DNA from: Cryptomeria japonica
Taxonomy: Eukaryota; Streptophyta; Pinopsida; Cupressales; Cupressaceae
Direction of reading: 5' to 3'
Length of the DNA: 64,000 nt
NCBI RefSeq assembly: GCF_030272615.1
Contig: NC_081407.1
Span: forward strand, 262,184,574 to 262,248,573
Shown: piece by piece, positions 36,239 to 47,141 of the stretch
Layout: each line of letters starts with the position of its first letter
Numbering within the stretch: the stretch's first letter is position 1
Position numbers and translations under genes: made by a program
The notes under the pieces: model-generated
What the model was told of the DNA's origin: nothing
The model's input: the letters and a program-made list of their open reading frames with translations, nothing else
Database searches by the model: none

Positions 36239-38055
36239 TGTAGTCACATAAATCTGTCCACTTAATTAAATGAATATTTAGTATTTATTTGATTATTTAA
36301 CCATCAATCAATAATTAATTAAATTAATATATTTAATTAATTCATGTTAACCCTCTTCTCCTATTGATTAAATAAATTATTCAATTTATTTGATTTAATT
36401 CACTTAACCAAATTCAGACCATTAATTAAATAAATAAATCATATTTATTTAATTAAATCTTCTTTCACATTTAAATAAATTAATATTTATTTAAATTCCC
36501 CCAAAATCCCACCTCTCACATTTAAATAAATTAACATTTATTTAAATCACCTTTATCCTCCACCCACTTGTATTTTCCTACAAATGCAAGTTGCACAACT
36601 ATTTTAAATAAATCATTTATTTAAATCACCTTTATCTTCCACCCACTTGCATTTTCCTACAAATGCAAGTTGCACAACTATTTTAAATAAATTATTTATT
36701 TAAAATCCTATTTATCCTCACCCACTTGAAACCTTTAATGGTTTCCCTTAAAGTCTTCAAACTTAATGGCTTCCTTCTAGAATCTTCTCAAACCTTTAAT
36801 GGTTTCCCTTAAAGTCTTCAAAACTTAATGGCTTTAAAGTCTTCAAACTTGATGACTTCCTTCTATAGTCTTTTTAAGCCTTTAATGGTTTCCCTTAAAG
36901 TCTTCAAACTTAATGGCTTCCCTTAAAGTCTTCTTAAGACTTTAATTGTTTCCCTTAAAGTCTTCAAGCCTTTAATGGTTTCCCTCAAAGTCTTCAAGCA
37001 TTTTAATGTTTTATCTTCCTTTTTCTCATTTAAATAAATTAATATTTATTTGAATATTTATCCAAATGCAAATTACACCATTTAATTGAAATAAATGATT
37101 TTATTTTAATTGAAAATACCAAAATTCCTCCCACTTGCATTTTCCTACAGAATCCACTTGTATGCCTAAACCCCTTCTAGATTCTTCTAAACCTTTCCTA
37201 ATTAACCTAATCCATCCCCTAAATATTGTCACATTCCTAAGCAAATTGGAGTCACTTCTCAAAGACTCCAAAGTCTTTGAAAAACAATTAATGATGTGTG
37301 TGTTCAACAAATTAACCTCTAAAGTCTTCCAAACCACTTATGGCTCTTACATGACCATTAATGGTTAATTCCACTTGCACCCATGGTTAAGGACTTTGAC
37401 CCCTAACTTAACCCTCATGTAACCCATGTGTCTCTTCAAAGCATTTATTTCTTCGACTAGGGTAACCATCATGTCCCCTCAAGCATTTAATGCTCCTTAT
37501 CTCTCCTCTCAAGCCTCCTCATGGTGACACTTGTCAACATGGGATTGGGTTGAAAGTCTCACATGGATTGAATATCTTTCAATCCTAACCCTTGTTAAGA
37601 TTAGTCAATCTTAACCTTTCATTTCCCCATTTCTTCTATAAATAGAACCCTTCTCCTCAAGCAAAAAGGAAGCATTAGAGTATTGTTGTTATATAGGTAT
37701 TAGCATAGAGCTTTTTCATAGCATCACTGTCTACACTTGCATAGCATTTGCTTATCATATTCAACCATCTTGAATCTCCATATGGCATCCATGGATAGTG
37801 CTAAAAGCTGAGAGCTACATTCATTTGGGACTTGGAGAGGGGGAGAAACAAGGGAGAAGGATCAAAAGGCATCATGGAAGCATCTTAGGGAGGCTCTTCT
37901 CCTTTATTTTATTTTGTTAAACTTCTTTCATGCTTTTTGAAATCTCTTTTGATATGTTTGGAATGGTTTTTAGTTCTTTGTTTTGTTTTTATGGTTGAAA
38001 CTAACTTATTAACATTGAACTTTGTTGTTGCCTTGTCCCCATTTCCATGACATCA
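36239..38055 (+). repeat. 3' LTR of element B (1817 bp)
   Basis: Nearly identical to the 5' LTR over its shared part, with scattered substitutions and a small insertion near 37140 (ATTTTCCTACAGAATCCACT). It lacks the second diverged copy of the terminal segment seen in the 5' LTR, ending CCATTTCCATGACATCA directly before the target duplication TAGAA. TATA box at 37637-37645. Confidence 0.95.
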
Positions 38056-39058
38056 TAGAATAATAATAATTTTATTTTATTTTCTAAATTTATCACAAAA
38101 GATAAGCTAACTTTTAATAATTAAAAATCATTATTCTTTCTTTTCTTTTCTCATTTACATTAATAATTTTCTAAATAAAGAATTAAAACAATATTTTAAT
38201 TCTAATTAATCCTTTTATTCATTTATTTAATTAAAATTTTAGGAAATAATAAAAGCAATTATTCTAATTTATTTTTCCATTTAAATAAAAATATATTTCT
38301 AATATCATGCTGCTTGCAACTTAATTTAATAATTTCTTTTAATTAACTAAATTTATAATCTTAATGCATAGACAATACAACTATGAGATAATTCCATAAA
38401 CTTAATTAATTAATTAATTTAATCCACTAAAACACTCAAATTAAACAAAACTCAAGCAAATACTCTTAAAAAAGATCAAACGACAAAATACGAAGGCCGA
38501 ACAAACTTACAAGACAACCAACTGACGACACTCATACGAGTGTAACTGAGTAAAATAGGGTCAACTACTATCTCCTCCACTTCCATCGAAAAATATAAGG
38601 CACGTTCAGACCTGTGAAGCCAGGTGGAGACGATACCCCGTACCTACCCGGTACTTGTACCTGCAATAATCTGCATCACCGAACCACACATGCATATATA
38701 TACAATATAGAAAACATGGCATACACACCGATGAAGGAGAATCGTGACGTTCCCTATCTCACCAAAATGAGTGAAGGAAAATCGTCCCCTTGCATCCAAT
38801 ACACTCGCAAACACACAACATATAATTTCACATTGCATAGGTAAAGTAAAATGTCAGTACATAGCAATAATCCATAAAATGCCATAAATCACAAGTACTG
38901 AAATACTTTAAATAAATTATACATCTCATCTCCACATAAAGCATGAAATGATGTCATATAAGTTTGATTAACACATCATGGTAATGTATCCATTGAAACT
39001 AAACAATAATAAAATATGAGTCTAATGAGTTCAAACGAGTAGGAGTACTACAAGGCAT

Positions 39059-39456
39059 AATCAAGTTTGGTAGTGCAGACTGCCTTACATGTTGAAAGGA
39101 AAAATATATGGGTTGTAGACAGTGGCTGTTCCAACCACATGACCAGTGATAAAAATAAATTTATCAAGCTTGAAGATTTGAATGTTGGTTCAGTGAGATT
39201 CAGAGACAACTCATCCATCAAAATAAGGGGAAAAGGTACTCTAAATATTGATGGAAAACTAAAAGCACATGATGTGTACTATGTGGAAGGCCTAAAGCAC
39301 AACTTGCCGAGTGAGAGTCAGATGTGTGACAAAGGTTACAAATTAACCTTTGATTCTACCTGCTGCCAGATAAAGAAAGAGAGTATCGATCAGACTGTAG
39401 CTGAAGGAAAGAGGACAGATGGTAATGTATACAATCTGAAATAATGTTTTGAATCC
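39059..39456 (+). pseudogene. Protease and pre-integrase region of copia A
   Basis: Starts right after the nested insertion. The reading frame is that of gag before X, although a TAA at 39058-39060 now stands at the junction. WVVDSGCSNHMTSDKNKF is the copia protease active site (DSG). It is followed by IRGKGTLNIDGK, VYYVEGLKHNL and the pre-integrase tail ending NVYNLK. Protease releases the mature proteins of the Gag-Pol chain. Confidence 0.88.
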
Positions 39457-39462
39457 TAATAT

Positions 39463-40545
39463 ATGTTGGGACAAGTGGATGAAAGATGGTTGTGGCACAA
39501 TAGATTAGGCCAGATAAATTTTGATAAATTAGTTGCAGTAAGCAAAAAGGGGTGTGTAAGAAACATTCCACCCATCATCAAACCAGTAAGCACATTTTGT
39601 GATGAATTTGTGAAAGGGAAGGAAACTAAGGCGAGCTTCAAAACAAAAGAACACAACACCTCAAGACCACTTGAAATTGTACATACAGATTTATGTGGTC
39701 CAACTAGGACAAAAGCTCTTGCCCGTGAAAGATATTTTATGCTCTTCATTGATGACTACTCAAGAATGACATGGGTCACTTTCCTACAAGATAAATCCCA
39801 AGCATTTGATATATTCAAGATCTTTAGGAAGATGGTGGATAAGGAAAGTGGGTGCAAGATGAAATGTCTAAGATTAGACCGGGGTGGAGAGTTCACATCA
39901 AATGAGTTTGAAGATTACTGTGAAAGACATGGAATTAGAAGGCAATACTCAGCCTCTATGACACCACACCAAAATGATGGGGTGGAAAGGAAGAACATAA
40001 TGGTCAAGAAGATGGCCAGAACCATGTTAAATGAGGCCAGTCTGCTAGACATATATTGGAAGGAAGCGATTCATACTGTTGCATATACCTTGAACCGGGT
40101 TCAACTAAGAAAAAACATCATAATGACACCTTATGACTTGTGGTATGACTGGAAACCATCAATCAAATACTTCAAGGTATTTGGAAGCAAGTATTTTATC
40201 AAGAGAGATATGGATGATCTAGGTAGTTTTGATTCCAAAAGTGATGAAGGAATCTTCCTTGGTTACTCATCTAACAACAAGGCCTATAAATGCTACAACA
40301 AAAGACTAAGAAGAGTCATTGAGAGTGTGCATGTAAGAGTTGATGAGGATATGCACAAAGGAAGTCAATCACAGGTAAACCGGTATGATGATTCTGGTGA
40401 TGAAGGTGAGGAAGCTCAGCTAGACAATGAACCAGAAGAAGCATCCAAAAGGGCTCCTAACTGGTATACGAAGATTAACTACCTGGAAGAGAAGATTCTA
40501 GGTAATAAGAGTGATGGTGTGCAGACTAGGAGAATACTTGCTTGA
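39463..40545 (+). pseudogene. Integrase of copia A
   Basis: Open for 360 codons. Seen: WLWHNRLGQINFDKL (zinc-domain His), FCDEFVKGKE, where the second Cys of the usual C..C pair is Phe, VHTDLCGPTR (first Asp), LFIDDYSRMTWVTFL, LRLDRGGEFTS (second Asp) and DGVERKN (Glu). The catalytic triad is therefore present, but the zinc-binding domain has lost a ligand. The C-terminal part shows FGSKYFIK and GIFLGYSSNNKAYKCYN, typical of copia integrases. It ends in TGA at 40543-40545, with pol continuing in the same frame. Confidence 0.9.
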
Positions 40546-41658
40546 AATGATGAACAAGTCAACTTTTGCCTCACGACTAAAGTAGAACCTAAAATATTCA
40601 ATAAGGCCAGCAAAAGACATGAATGGATGGATTCCATAGAAGAAGAACTGCAATAGATTGAGAAGAACAAGACTTGGGAATTAGTCCCTAGATCGGAAGA
40701 CAAGAACATCATTGGCACCAAATGGGTCTACCAGAATAAGATGAATGAAGAAGGTAAAATTGTTAGGCATGAAGCTAGACTTCTGTGCAAAGGTTACTCT
40801 CAAGTAGAGGGCATTGATTTTGAAGAAACATTTACATCGGTAGCTAGATTAGAAGCAATTAGAATGTTTCTAGCCTTTTCTGCCTACAAGGGTTATAAAG
40901 TATATCAAATGGATGTAAAATCCGCCTTCCTAAATGGAAATTTGGAAGAAGAAGTGTACATGGAGAAACTAAAAGGGTTTCTGCTACATGATGATGAAAC
41001 CTTTGTGTACCGGTTGAAGAAAGCCTTGTATGGTTTAAAGCAAGCTCCTAGAGCATGGTATTCAAGGCTAGATTAGTACCTGAAGGATCAAGGATTCAAA
41101 AAGGGGCCCGCTGACAACAATTTATACATAAATAAAGATGGAAACTACATGATCATTGTGGTTGTGTATGTAGATGACATTATTTTTGGAGGCAATAAGG
41201 ACACCCTTTGCAAAGAATTTGCTGATCAGATGCAGTCAAAATTTGAGATGTCAATGCTTGGAGAATTGACATACTTCCTTGGTCTGCAAATATCACAACA
41301 AGATAAGGGAATCTTTATCTTACAAACCAAGTATGCAAAGGATATGTTGAAGAAATTTCAAATGGAGGACTGCAAATTGGTAAGTACCCCCATAGTGACC
41401 GGAAGAAAATTAAGCAAGAATGATGAATCATCGGTGGTGGATCAAACATTGTGTAGATCTATGATAGGCAGTCTATTATATCTTACTGCTTCTAGACCAG
41501 ATATAGTGCAGGCAGTGTGCATGGTGGCTAGATTTCAAGTTGCACCTAAGCAGTCACATATGAATGTTGTAAGAAGAATTTTTAGGTACTTGCAAGGAAC
41601 ACTCAGTTATGGTTTGTTGTACCCTAAACAAGGGGAATTCATCTTGGAAGCATACTGA
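40546..41658 (+). pseudogene. Reverse transcriptase of copia A
   Basis: Frame continues from integrase with stops at about 40654 and 41074. Seen: [31 protein letters not shown]-like block ([20 protein letters not shown]), [15 protein letters not shown] (catalytic Asp), [20 protein letters not shown] and the catalytic YVDD at 41167-41178. All reverse transcriptase signatures of Ty1/copia are present; the stops make it non-functional. Confidence 0.92.
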
Positions 41659-42121
41659 TGCTAATTGGGTAGATTGCATTGATGATCAGAAGAGAACAAG
41701 TGGTGGTGCATTCTTCCTAGGTGATTGGTTGGTCTCATGGCATAGAAAGAAGCAGGATTTAGTCTCCCTATCAACTACTGAAGCATAATACATTGCTGTT
41801 GCTACATGTTTCTCTCAGGTACTTTAGATGAAGCAAACCCTCAAGGACATACAGGTGGACATCACTAATCCTATTCTCATCCGGTGTGATAATTCAAGTG
41901 CCATCAACATATCAAAGAATCCAGTGATGCATTCCAGGAGAAAGCATATAACCATCAAATATCATTTCCTTAGAGAGAAGGTTGAAGGACATGAAGTAAA
42001 GATGGACTATGTCCCTATAGGAGAACAAGTGGTATAAATTTTCACCAAACCATTGCCAGTAAACACTTTTGAGTACTTAAGACATAAGTTGGGAATTATG
42101 TCACCTGCATTATACACTTAA
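41640..42121 (+). pseudogene. RNase H of copia A
   Basis: After a shift near 41650 to another frame the order is TDANWVDCIDDQKRTSGGAF, VSWHRKKQDLVSLSTTEA, a stop, then PILIRCDNSSAINISKNPV, HITIKYHFLRE and a C-terminus ending at a stop at about 42121. These are the conserved Ty1/copia RNase H blocks, with the Asp of TDAN, the Glu of TTEA and the Asp of RCDN visible. Several stops interrupt it. Confidence 0.88.
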
Positions 42122-42144
42122 GTTAGTAAGGAATTATATGGTTC

Positions 42145-42268
42145 AGGGGGAGTTCATAGCAGCATCTATAACTCTTGAACCACATGCTGATCAGTCTAAG
42201 GGGGAGAAAGGTATGAATAAAAGGGGGAATATACAATACCCTTTGTCATTGTATCAAAGGGGGAGAAA
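42145..42268 (+). repeat. Cluster of polypurine-tract-like motifs after copia A pol
   Basis: Four purine runs with GGGGGA occur at about 42145, 42198, 42219 and 42256, each like the true polypurine tract AAAGGGGGAGAT at 43640. The last one directly precedes an LTR-like sequence. Confidence 0.8.
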
Positions 42269-42270
42269 TC

Positions 42271-43594
42271 TATTGGCATTTGCATGAAGATTGCATTAAT
42301 GATATGTTATGTTACATCATTGATGTGAATTAACCGGTAATGATATTGTTGATATTGTTGTAATATTGTTACTCTAATCGATAGGAAGAATTTGTGGAGT
42401 GAACCGATAACCGGTGTAAACCTTATCTATTGATGTAACCGGTAAACCCTGTATGTTGTTTTTGATAAACCCTAACCGATTAAGTTTGGTGAATTGGTTA
42501 TATTGGTTTATGATCTGATAATGAGTGGTAATGATTATGACACGTATGATTATTGTATGAAGACAATTTCAAGAGATTTTGGCGAGTTGTTGTAACGGTT
42601 TTTGTCTAGGGAATGAGCAAATATATTGCATCTAATGCAAAGCATGTGATGAGTTACTAAGTTCGATGAAGCGGTGATCAAGGTTTTCTTGATTGATGTG
42701 CAGAGATTGGTATGTAATCCAATGGTCATACTTGAACCGATTAGGTTTTTGTTGTGTTACCGACCTAATTGATTTGTTTATAAGGTCGATGAATTTGTTT
42801 AGTTTAATGAGTTGACATAGATCAGTTGAGTGTGTGGTTGCCAAATCGGATGATGTATCTGCAGTTTGAGTAAAGGAAGATACGCGCATGAAATGGATCA
42901 GATCAAGGAAGTGTAGTGCTATTTAGATAGATCAGAAAACTCCTGTTGTTTTCTAACAATTACAACAAAATTGAAATCCCCTAACCGGGTAAGCTCTAAC
43001 AAGCTTGGTGTTTTTCAAATCCTCTAACAAGGCGATCCATTAGATTGGATTTTCAAATCCTCTATCGAGGTTACTCCTTACAGGGTATTGCTTATAACAA
43101 GGCATTTGTAGTCAATCCCTTAAACGGGTGATTCCTAACATGATCAGTTCTTAACATGACTTTTTGTAAAGCTTTAACAGGCTAGGCTCCTAATAGGGTA
43201 AACTTAAGAAGAGTTCAGATAGTTATCTTGTGAGTCTCATCTCACCGTGGTTTTTACCTATTTTGGTTTCCACGTCAAAAATATGTGTCAAGTGGTGAAT
43301 GTTTTTGTGGTTATGTTTTCATGGTTGATTTACTTAACTACTTAACTATTTTGATAAGTCATGATAACTGGGAGCATTGAGAAATGAAGAAGTTGTTTAC
43401 TGTTAATTTGTTGTAACAGTCAACTGGTTTATCCTATGAGTTTTTATCTTGACAAAGGTATTACATTGTTAGTTCTAAGTGTACTTTGAGAGATTGATTT
43501 TTGAGATTGGTGAATTTTGTATCAATTTTTCTATCTATTGATTCACCCCCCCTCTCAGTAGTTGACCAAATACTTATTCTTTCATCATACCATC
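42271..43594 (+). repeat. LTR-like sequence inside the 3' region of copia A
   Basis: Begins TATTGGCATTTGCATGAAG right after a polypurine-like tract and, like the LTRs of A, contains CATTGATGTGAA, many CCGGT motifs, TCTCACCGTGGTTTTTACC and near the end ATTCACCCCCCCTCTCAGT. It is too different from the true LTRs of A to be a simple copy. It may be a relic LTR of a related family carried within the element. The right end is uncertain (a CA end near 43586-43594). Confidence 0.6.
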
Positions 43595-43639
43595 AAAATC
43601 TACCGGTATGAAGTCTTGCAATAATTTGACATCAATGCC

Positions 43640-43651
43640 AAAGGGGGAGAT
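43640..43651 (+). other. Polypurine tract of copia A
   Basis: AAAGGGGGAGAT directly before the 3' LTR. Confidence 0.88.
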
Positions 43652-45315
43652 TGTTGGCATTATTGGCATTAAGTTGTCATTGATGTCAACTGGTTTGGCA
43701 TGGTCACCGGTGTGTAAGAAGTGGTGACAGGTATAAGAAAAGTAAGACATATGATGTCAATCCATATGTGAGTAAGCAGACAAAAGGAATCTAGGTTATC
43801 GGTACACATGAATTGTGTCATCTACCGATAAAGCAGGCTTATCGGTAAGGCATAAACTGGTATGAAGGATGGCTGTTTGTGTGTGATGAAGAGACATAAT
43901 GCTATATGAATCACAACAACACCCGATGAGAAGAACATAAAGAATGAAGGCAAGATGAATTGTCAGGAGGATGTGTTGTTGGTTAGAGTGATTGTTCAGT
44001 TTGTTGGTTATATTGGTAAGGTGAATTGAACTGGTAGTCAATCTTGGTCAACGAAGAATGTCAAATAAACATAGAAAACCAACCAGAGGTGGATGTCAAC
44101 AAAGATGACAGTTGGAAGCCAGGTGGCGATAATGCACAGGTTGGTGAAGTGTGCTTCGACATAACACTCAGCAAGCAGGTCAAATTTTATGAAGAACCTG
44201 CAAGTCATGGAGGATGGCAGAAGATTGCAGCTCGAGGAAGACAAGATGGCATGCAATTGAAATTATCTTGCAAGAAGATTTGATCTTCATACCTGTTTGC
44301 TGAAGGAAACAACCAATCAATTAATAGCGTATTACAGACAAAAACAAAAAAGCATGATGCAAACTTCTAGTTTAGAAAACACACATTGGAATGCAAGGCA
44401 TTGGTGGTGCTGATCGATGACATGAAGATCATCTTTGTGGAAAAGAAGATCGAATCAAATCCAATATGGATCGAGTTATTGAAAGCAAAACTTAACAGTG
44501 CACTGTTTGAATGTGGTTTTTGTCGGGAATCTTAGATAATAAATATGTGAGCTCAAGAAAGAAATCATCGATGCTTGATGTGAAGATTGAGATAGAAGAG
44601 AGATTGAGAAAGGAGAAAGATCATCTTCCTTAGAATTTATTCTAAGAAAGTTGTAGAGTGAGTTAGCAGGCAAATTGGTGAGAGGGTTTAACTGACAGAG
44701 ATAGAGTAACTAGTAAACTGTTGTAGGTCTAACAGTTAAGCTAATCGGTGAGGTGTGATTGATCAAGAAGGCATTTGAGTGTGAAATAGTGTGCTATGAG
44801 GCTGAGAGAGAAAGAAGAGAGGCCAAGAGTAACCGGTGGGTGATTAGAGAGAGTAATCTAGCAACTGACAGTGTGAGAACCAGTGAAGAAGACTGTTAAC
44901 CGATAAAAATCTATTGATAAAGTGTTGTGGAACTCATTTGCAACTAGATGCTATAACTGTATCAAAATTATATTTCATTATACATCACCAATTTGGAGCT
45001 TGTTATAGGGGTTGGTGCTCCTTGGGTTGGTGCCCTAAATCATTGTAATTCATTGTTTCACTTGTGAGGCTAGATTGGAGCAGTAGACTCCAGCAACATT
45101 TCTCACCGAGGTTTTTCCCATATTGGGTTTTCCTCATACATCTAGTGGTGTGGGTTGCATTTGTGTGTTTGCCTCTTTTGATATCCACATTTATCTTACC
45201 GGTTTGATTGTTTAGTGCTTAAGGTGATAATCGATATTCTAAGGTTGTTTTAAAAAAGAAAATAATTTAGGAACCACTGATTCACCCCCCTCTCAGTGGT
45301 ACATTGTGTTCAACA
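43652..45315 (+). repeat. 3' LTR of copia A (1664 bp)
   Basis: Starts TGTTGGCATTATTGGC and ends TGTGTTCAACA, then the target duplication GAGAT. Aligns along its whole length with the 5' LTR, with many substitutions. Confidence 0.93.
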
Positions 45316-45320
45316 GAGAT

Positions 45321-45821
45321 TACAATCACTCAAGTAAGGGCCACTGAAGGCAATACGATACTCTTTGTAGTTTATATTGTTGTTAATAATGACTTAGATT
45401 ATTATTGATTAATAGAATAAATTTTCAAGTTAAATTCCTTGATTTTACATTAATGTGCATAATTATTTTTGATAAGTTGTGTGTAGTTAAGCTGCAACAT
45501 AGTCAATTTCAACATGAATAGTTACCGCCAATAACTGCTATCTATACTAATAAGTTTAAACTTTGAATAGTTAAGCTTTGAGATAAGTTTGTTGTTTCAG
45601 TTTAATATTATATACACAATCGATATAAAAATTTAGAATCCCCTCAATTATACATACAATGCCAACACCATTCATGAAGATATGCTTCCTTGGTTGATAA
45701 TTAAATGTATCACATCTAAGTTAATAAGTTGTTTAATAGGAGATTTATTGGTTGGTTGAGTTAAATGCATGTCTTTTATACATCAATTTAGTTCACTTAG
45801 ATAGAGTTAGAAATTTTTGGT
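45321..45821. other. AT-rich spacer between elements A and C
   Basis: About 500 bp; nothing recognised on either strand. Confidence 0.5.
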
Positions 45822-46550
45822 TGTCACAACCCTCCTTTATCACTTGTGGATTTAAAATACAAACTCTAATATATTTTTGGATAAGTTATTTAAATGATTG
45901 AATGAATATTATAAAAGGATAAAATAATAAAACACACACATACACACATGGAAAATATACATTTTTCTTACTTATTTATTTAGTTTTCCACATCCAATTA
46001 TGGCACATGTTGTAGGAAGAATAAGAAGCTTCTAGAGGATTCTCCACCACCTTGCATGTAACTCCTCCACTAAGTCTAATCAATTTGCATGAAGTCCAAA
46101 ATTGGGAAAGAATCTCCTTTTTAATTAAATTTTCAAGATAGTGGAATAGAGGGATTTTTCTTATAAATGATATGCAAGTTTTCAAAAATAGGAGTTGGTT
46201 ATTCCTTGAAGAAATTCTTTTCTCAAAAAATTGTTTTTGGTAGTCATATTTCATTTTGGAGAATAGCTAAGGTTGCTTCGGAGAAATTTTTCCAAGCTTG
46301 AAGGATCAAGGGAGGCTAATTGAAGGATTCATAGGGGATTCTACATCAATTGCAAGTATCCATGTTTTTTTTTTTTTTTCTTATTTAGTTTATTTTATTT
46401 TGAATCATGCATCTTATTCTTGCCGTGAATTAGATTAGTAAAAATCTTGTTTCAATTCCTTGCTGAGAACTAGATTAGATCAATCTTTATTTCCTCCCTC
46501 TAATTCATCTCTCTGGTTTTTCGAATAGAAATCTGAATCTCATCCTTTTA

Positions 46551-46990
46551 GATCTCGCTGTGAATAATCCTCTGTGATATTCTTATTTGATTCCATTATC
46601 TGGTTATATATAATTTCTCTGTGAAATTTAGTAGAAATGAAAGGATAGATTTCGCTGTGAATAATCCTCTGTGATAATCTCATTTGATTCCATTATCTGG
46701 TTATATATAATTTCTCTATGAAATTTAGTAGAAATGAAAGGATAGATTTCGCTGTGAATAATCTTCTGTGATAATCTCATTTGATTCCATTATCTGGTTA
46801 TACATATTTTCTCTTTGAAAATTAGTTGAAAGGAAAGGATAGATTTCGCTATGAATAATTCTCTGTGATATTCTCATTTGGTTCCTTAAATGTTATGAGT
46901 CTGGTTATCTACTTCTCTCTGGAAATAATTGAAAACTAAGGAATGAATCCCTCTGCGAATAACTCTCTGTGCTGTTTACTCCTATAAGTA
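46551..46990 (+). repeat. 97 bp tandem repeats in the LTR of C
   Basis: Units begin GAT(C/T)TCGCT(G/A)TGAATAAT at 46551, 46648, 46745 and 46842, exactly 97 bp apart, with a diverged partial fifth at about 46945. Confidence 0.92.
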
Positions 46991-47098
46991 AAATTCTTAT
47001 TGTTTACATTAATATTTTACCTCTCATATTCTGGTTTAATTCTACTCTCTGTGCTTAAATAAAATTAAACTGGAAACTTTATACATAAAAAAATATAC

Positions 47099-47101
<3 letters not shown>

Positions 47102-47138
<37 letters not shown>
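47102..47138. repeat. AT dinucleotide microsatellite
   Basis: About 18 AT units in the LTR of C. Confidence 0.95.

Positions 47139-47141
<3 letters not shown>

Larger units (their letters stand above)
21651..38055 (+). mobile_element. Complete Tat-clade Ty3/gypsy retrotransposon B
   Basis: LTRs at 21651-23774 and 36239-38055 start TGTAGTCACATAAATC and end CATCA, flanked by TAGAA at 21646-21650 and 38056-38060. Inside are a primer-binding site, a 2.7 kb leader, gag, protease, a G-patch-like segment, reverse transcriptase, RNase H, a second RNase H of archaeal type, integrase, a 2.4 kb 3' region and a polypurine tract. The second RNase H and the long 3' region are known marks of the Tat clade. 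Total length is 16.4 kb. The LTRs are nearly identical outside one tandem segment, so B is the youngest insertion of the nest. Many nonsense codons make it non-autonomous. Confidence 0.95.
18908..39052. mobile_element. Solo LTR X (about 3.7 kb) nested in copia A and split by element B
   Basis: The ends are TGTAATGCCCCACTAGG and ...GAGTACTACA, and the same 5 bp AGGCA stand at 18903-18907 and 39053-39057; the copia gag-pol frame is continuous across the site once X is set aside. X itself is 18908-21650 plus 38061-39052, about 3735 bp. It has no primer-binding site, gag or pol, so it is best read as a solo LTR of a long-LTR Ty3/gypsy element. The terminal style (TGTNA...CCCC, GGGGCATTACA read from the other side) resembles the LTR of element C. 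Orientation is ambiguous because the ends are nearly inverted; the minus strand fits slightly better, since it would end GGGGCATTACA like the GGGTCATTACA of C. Minus-strand open frames of 76-110 codons at 19271-19844 look accidental. Confidence 0.8.
14982..45315 (+). mobile_element. Complete Ty1/copia retrotransposon A, split by nested insertions
   Basis: Two matching LTRs (14982-16663 and 43652-45315), both TG...CA, are flanked by the same 5 bp, GAGAT, at 14977-14981 and 45316-45320. Inside lie a tRNA-iMet primer-binding site, gag, protease, integrase, reverse transcriptase, RNase H and a polypurine tract, in Ty1/copia order. A 20.1 kb insertion (X with B inside it) separates gag from protease. 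Without it the element would be about 10.2 kb, long for copia and in the range of the SIRE/Maximus type (family assignment is inference). The LTRs differ at many sites (roughly nine in ten positions agree in the parts I aligned by eye), clearly more than the LTRs of B, in line with A being older. Confidence 0.95.

Noticed and set aside
46551-46990. Possible CRISPR array because of regular spacing
   Set aside because: Units are contiguous 97 bp tandem repeats without spacers, in a plant LTR.
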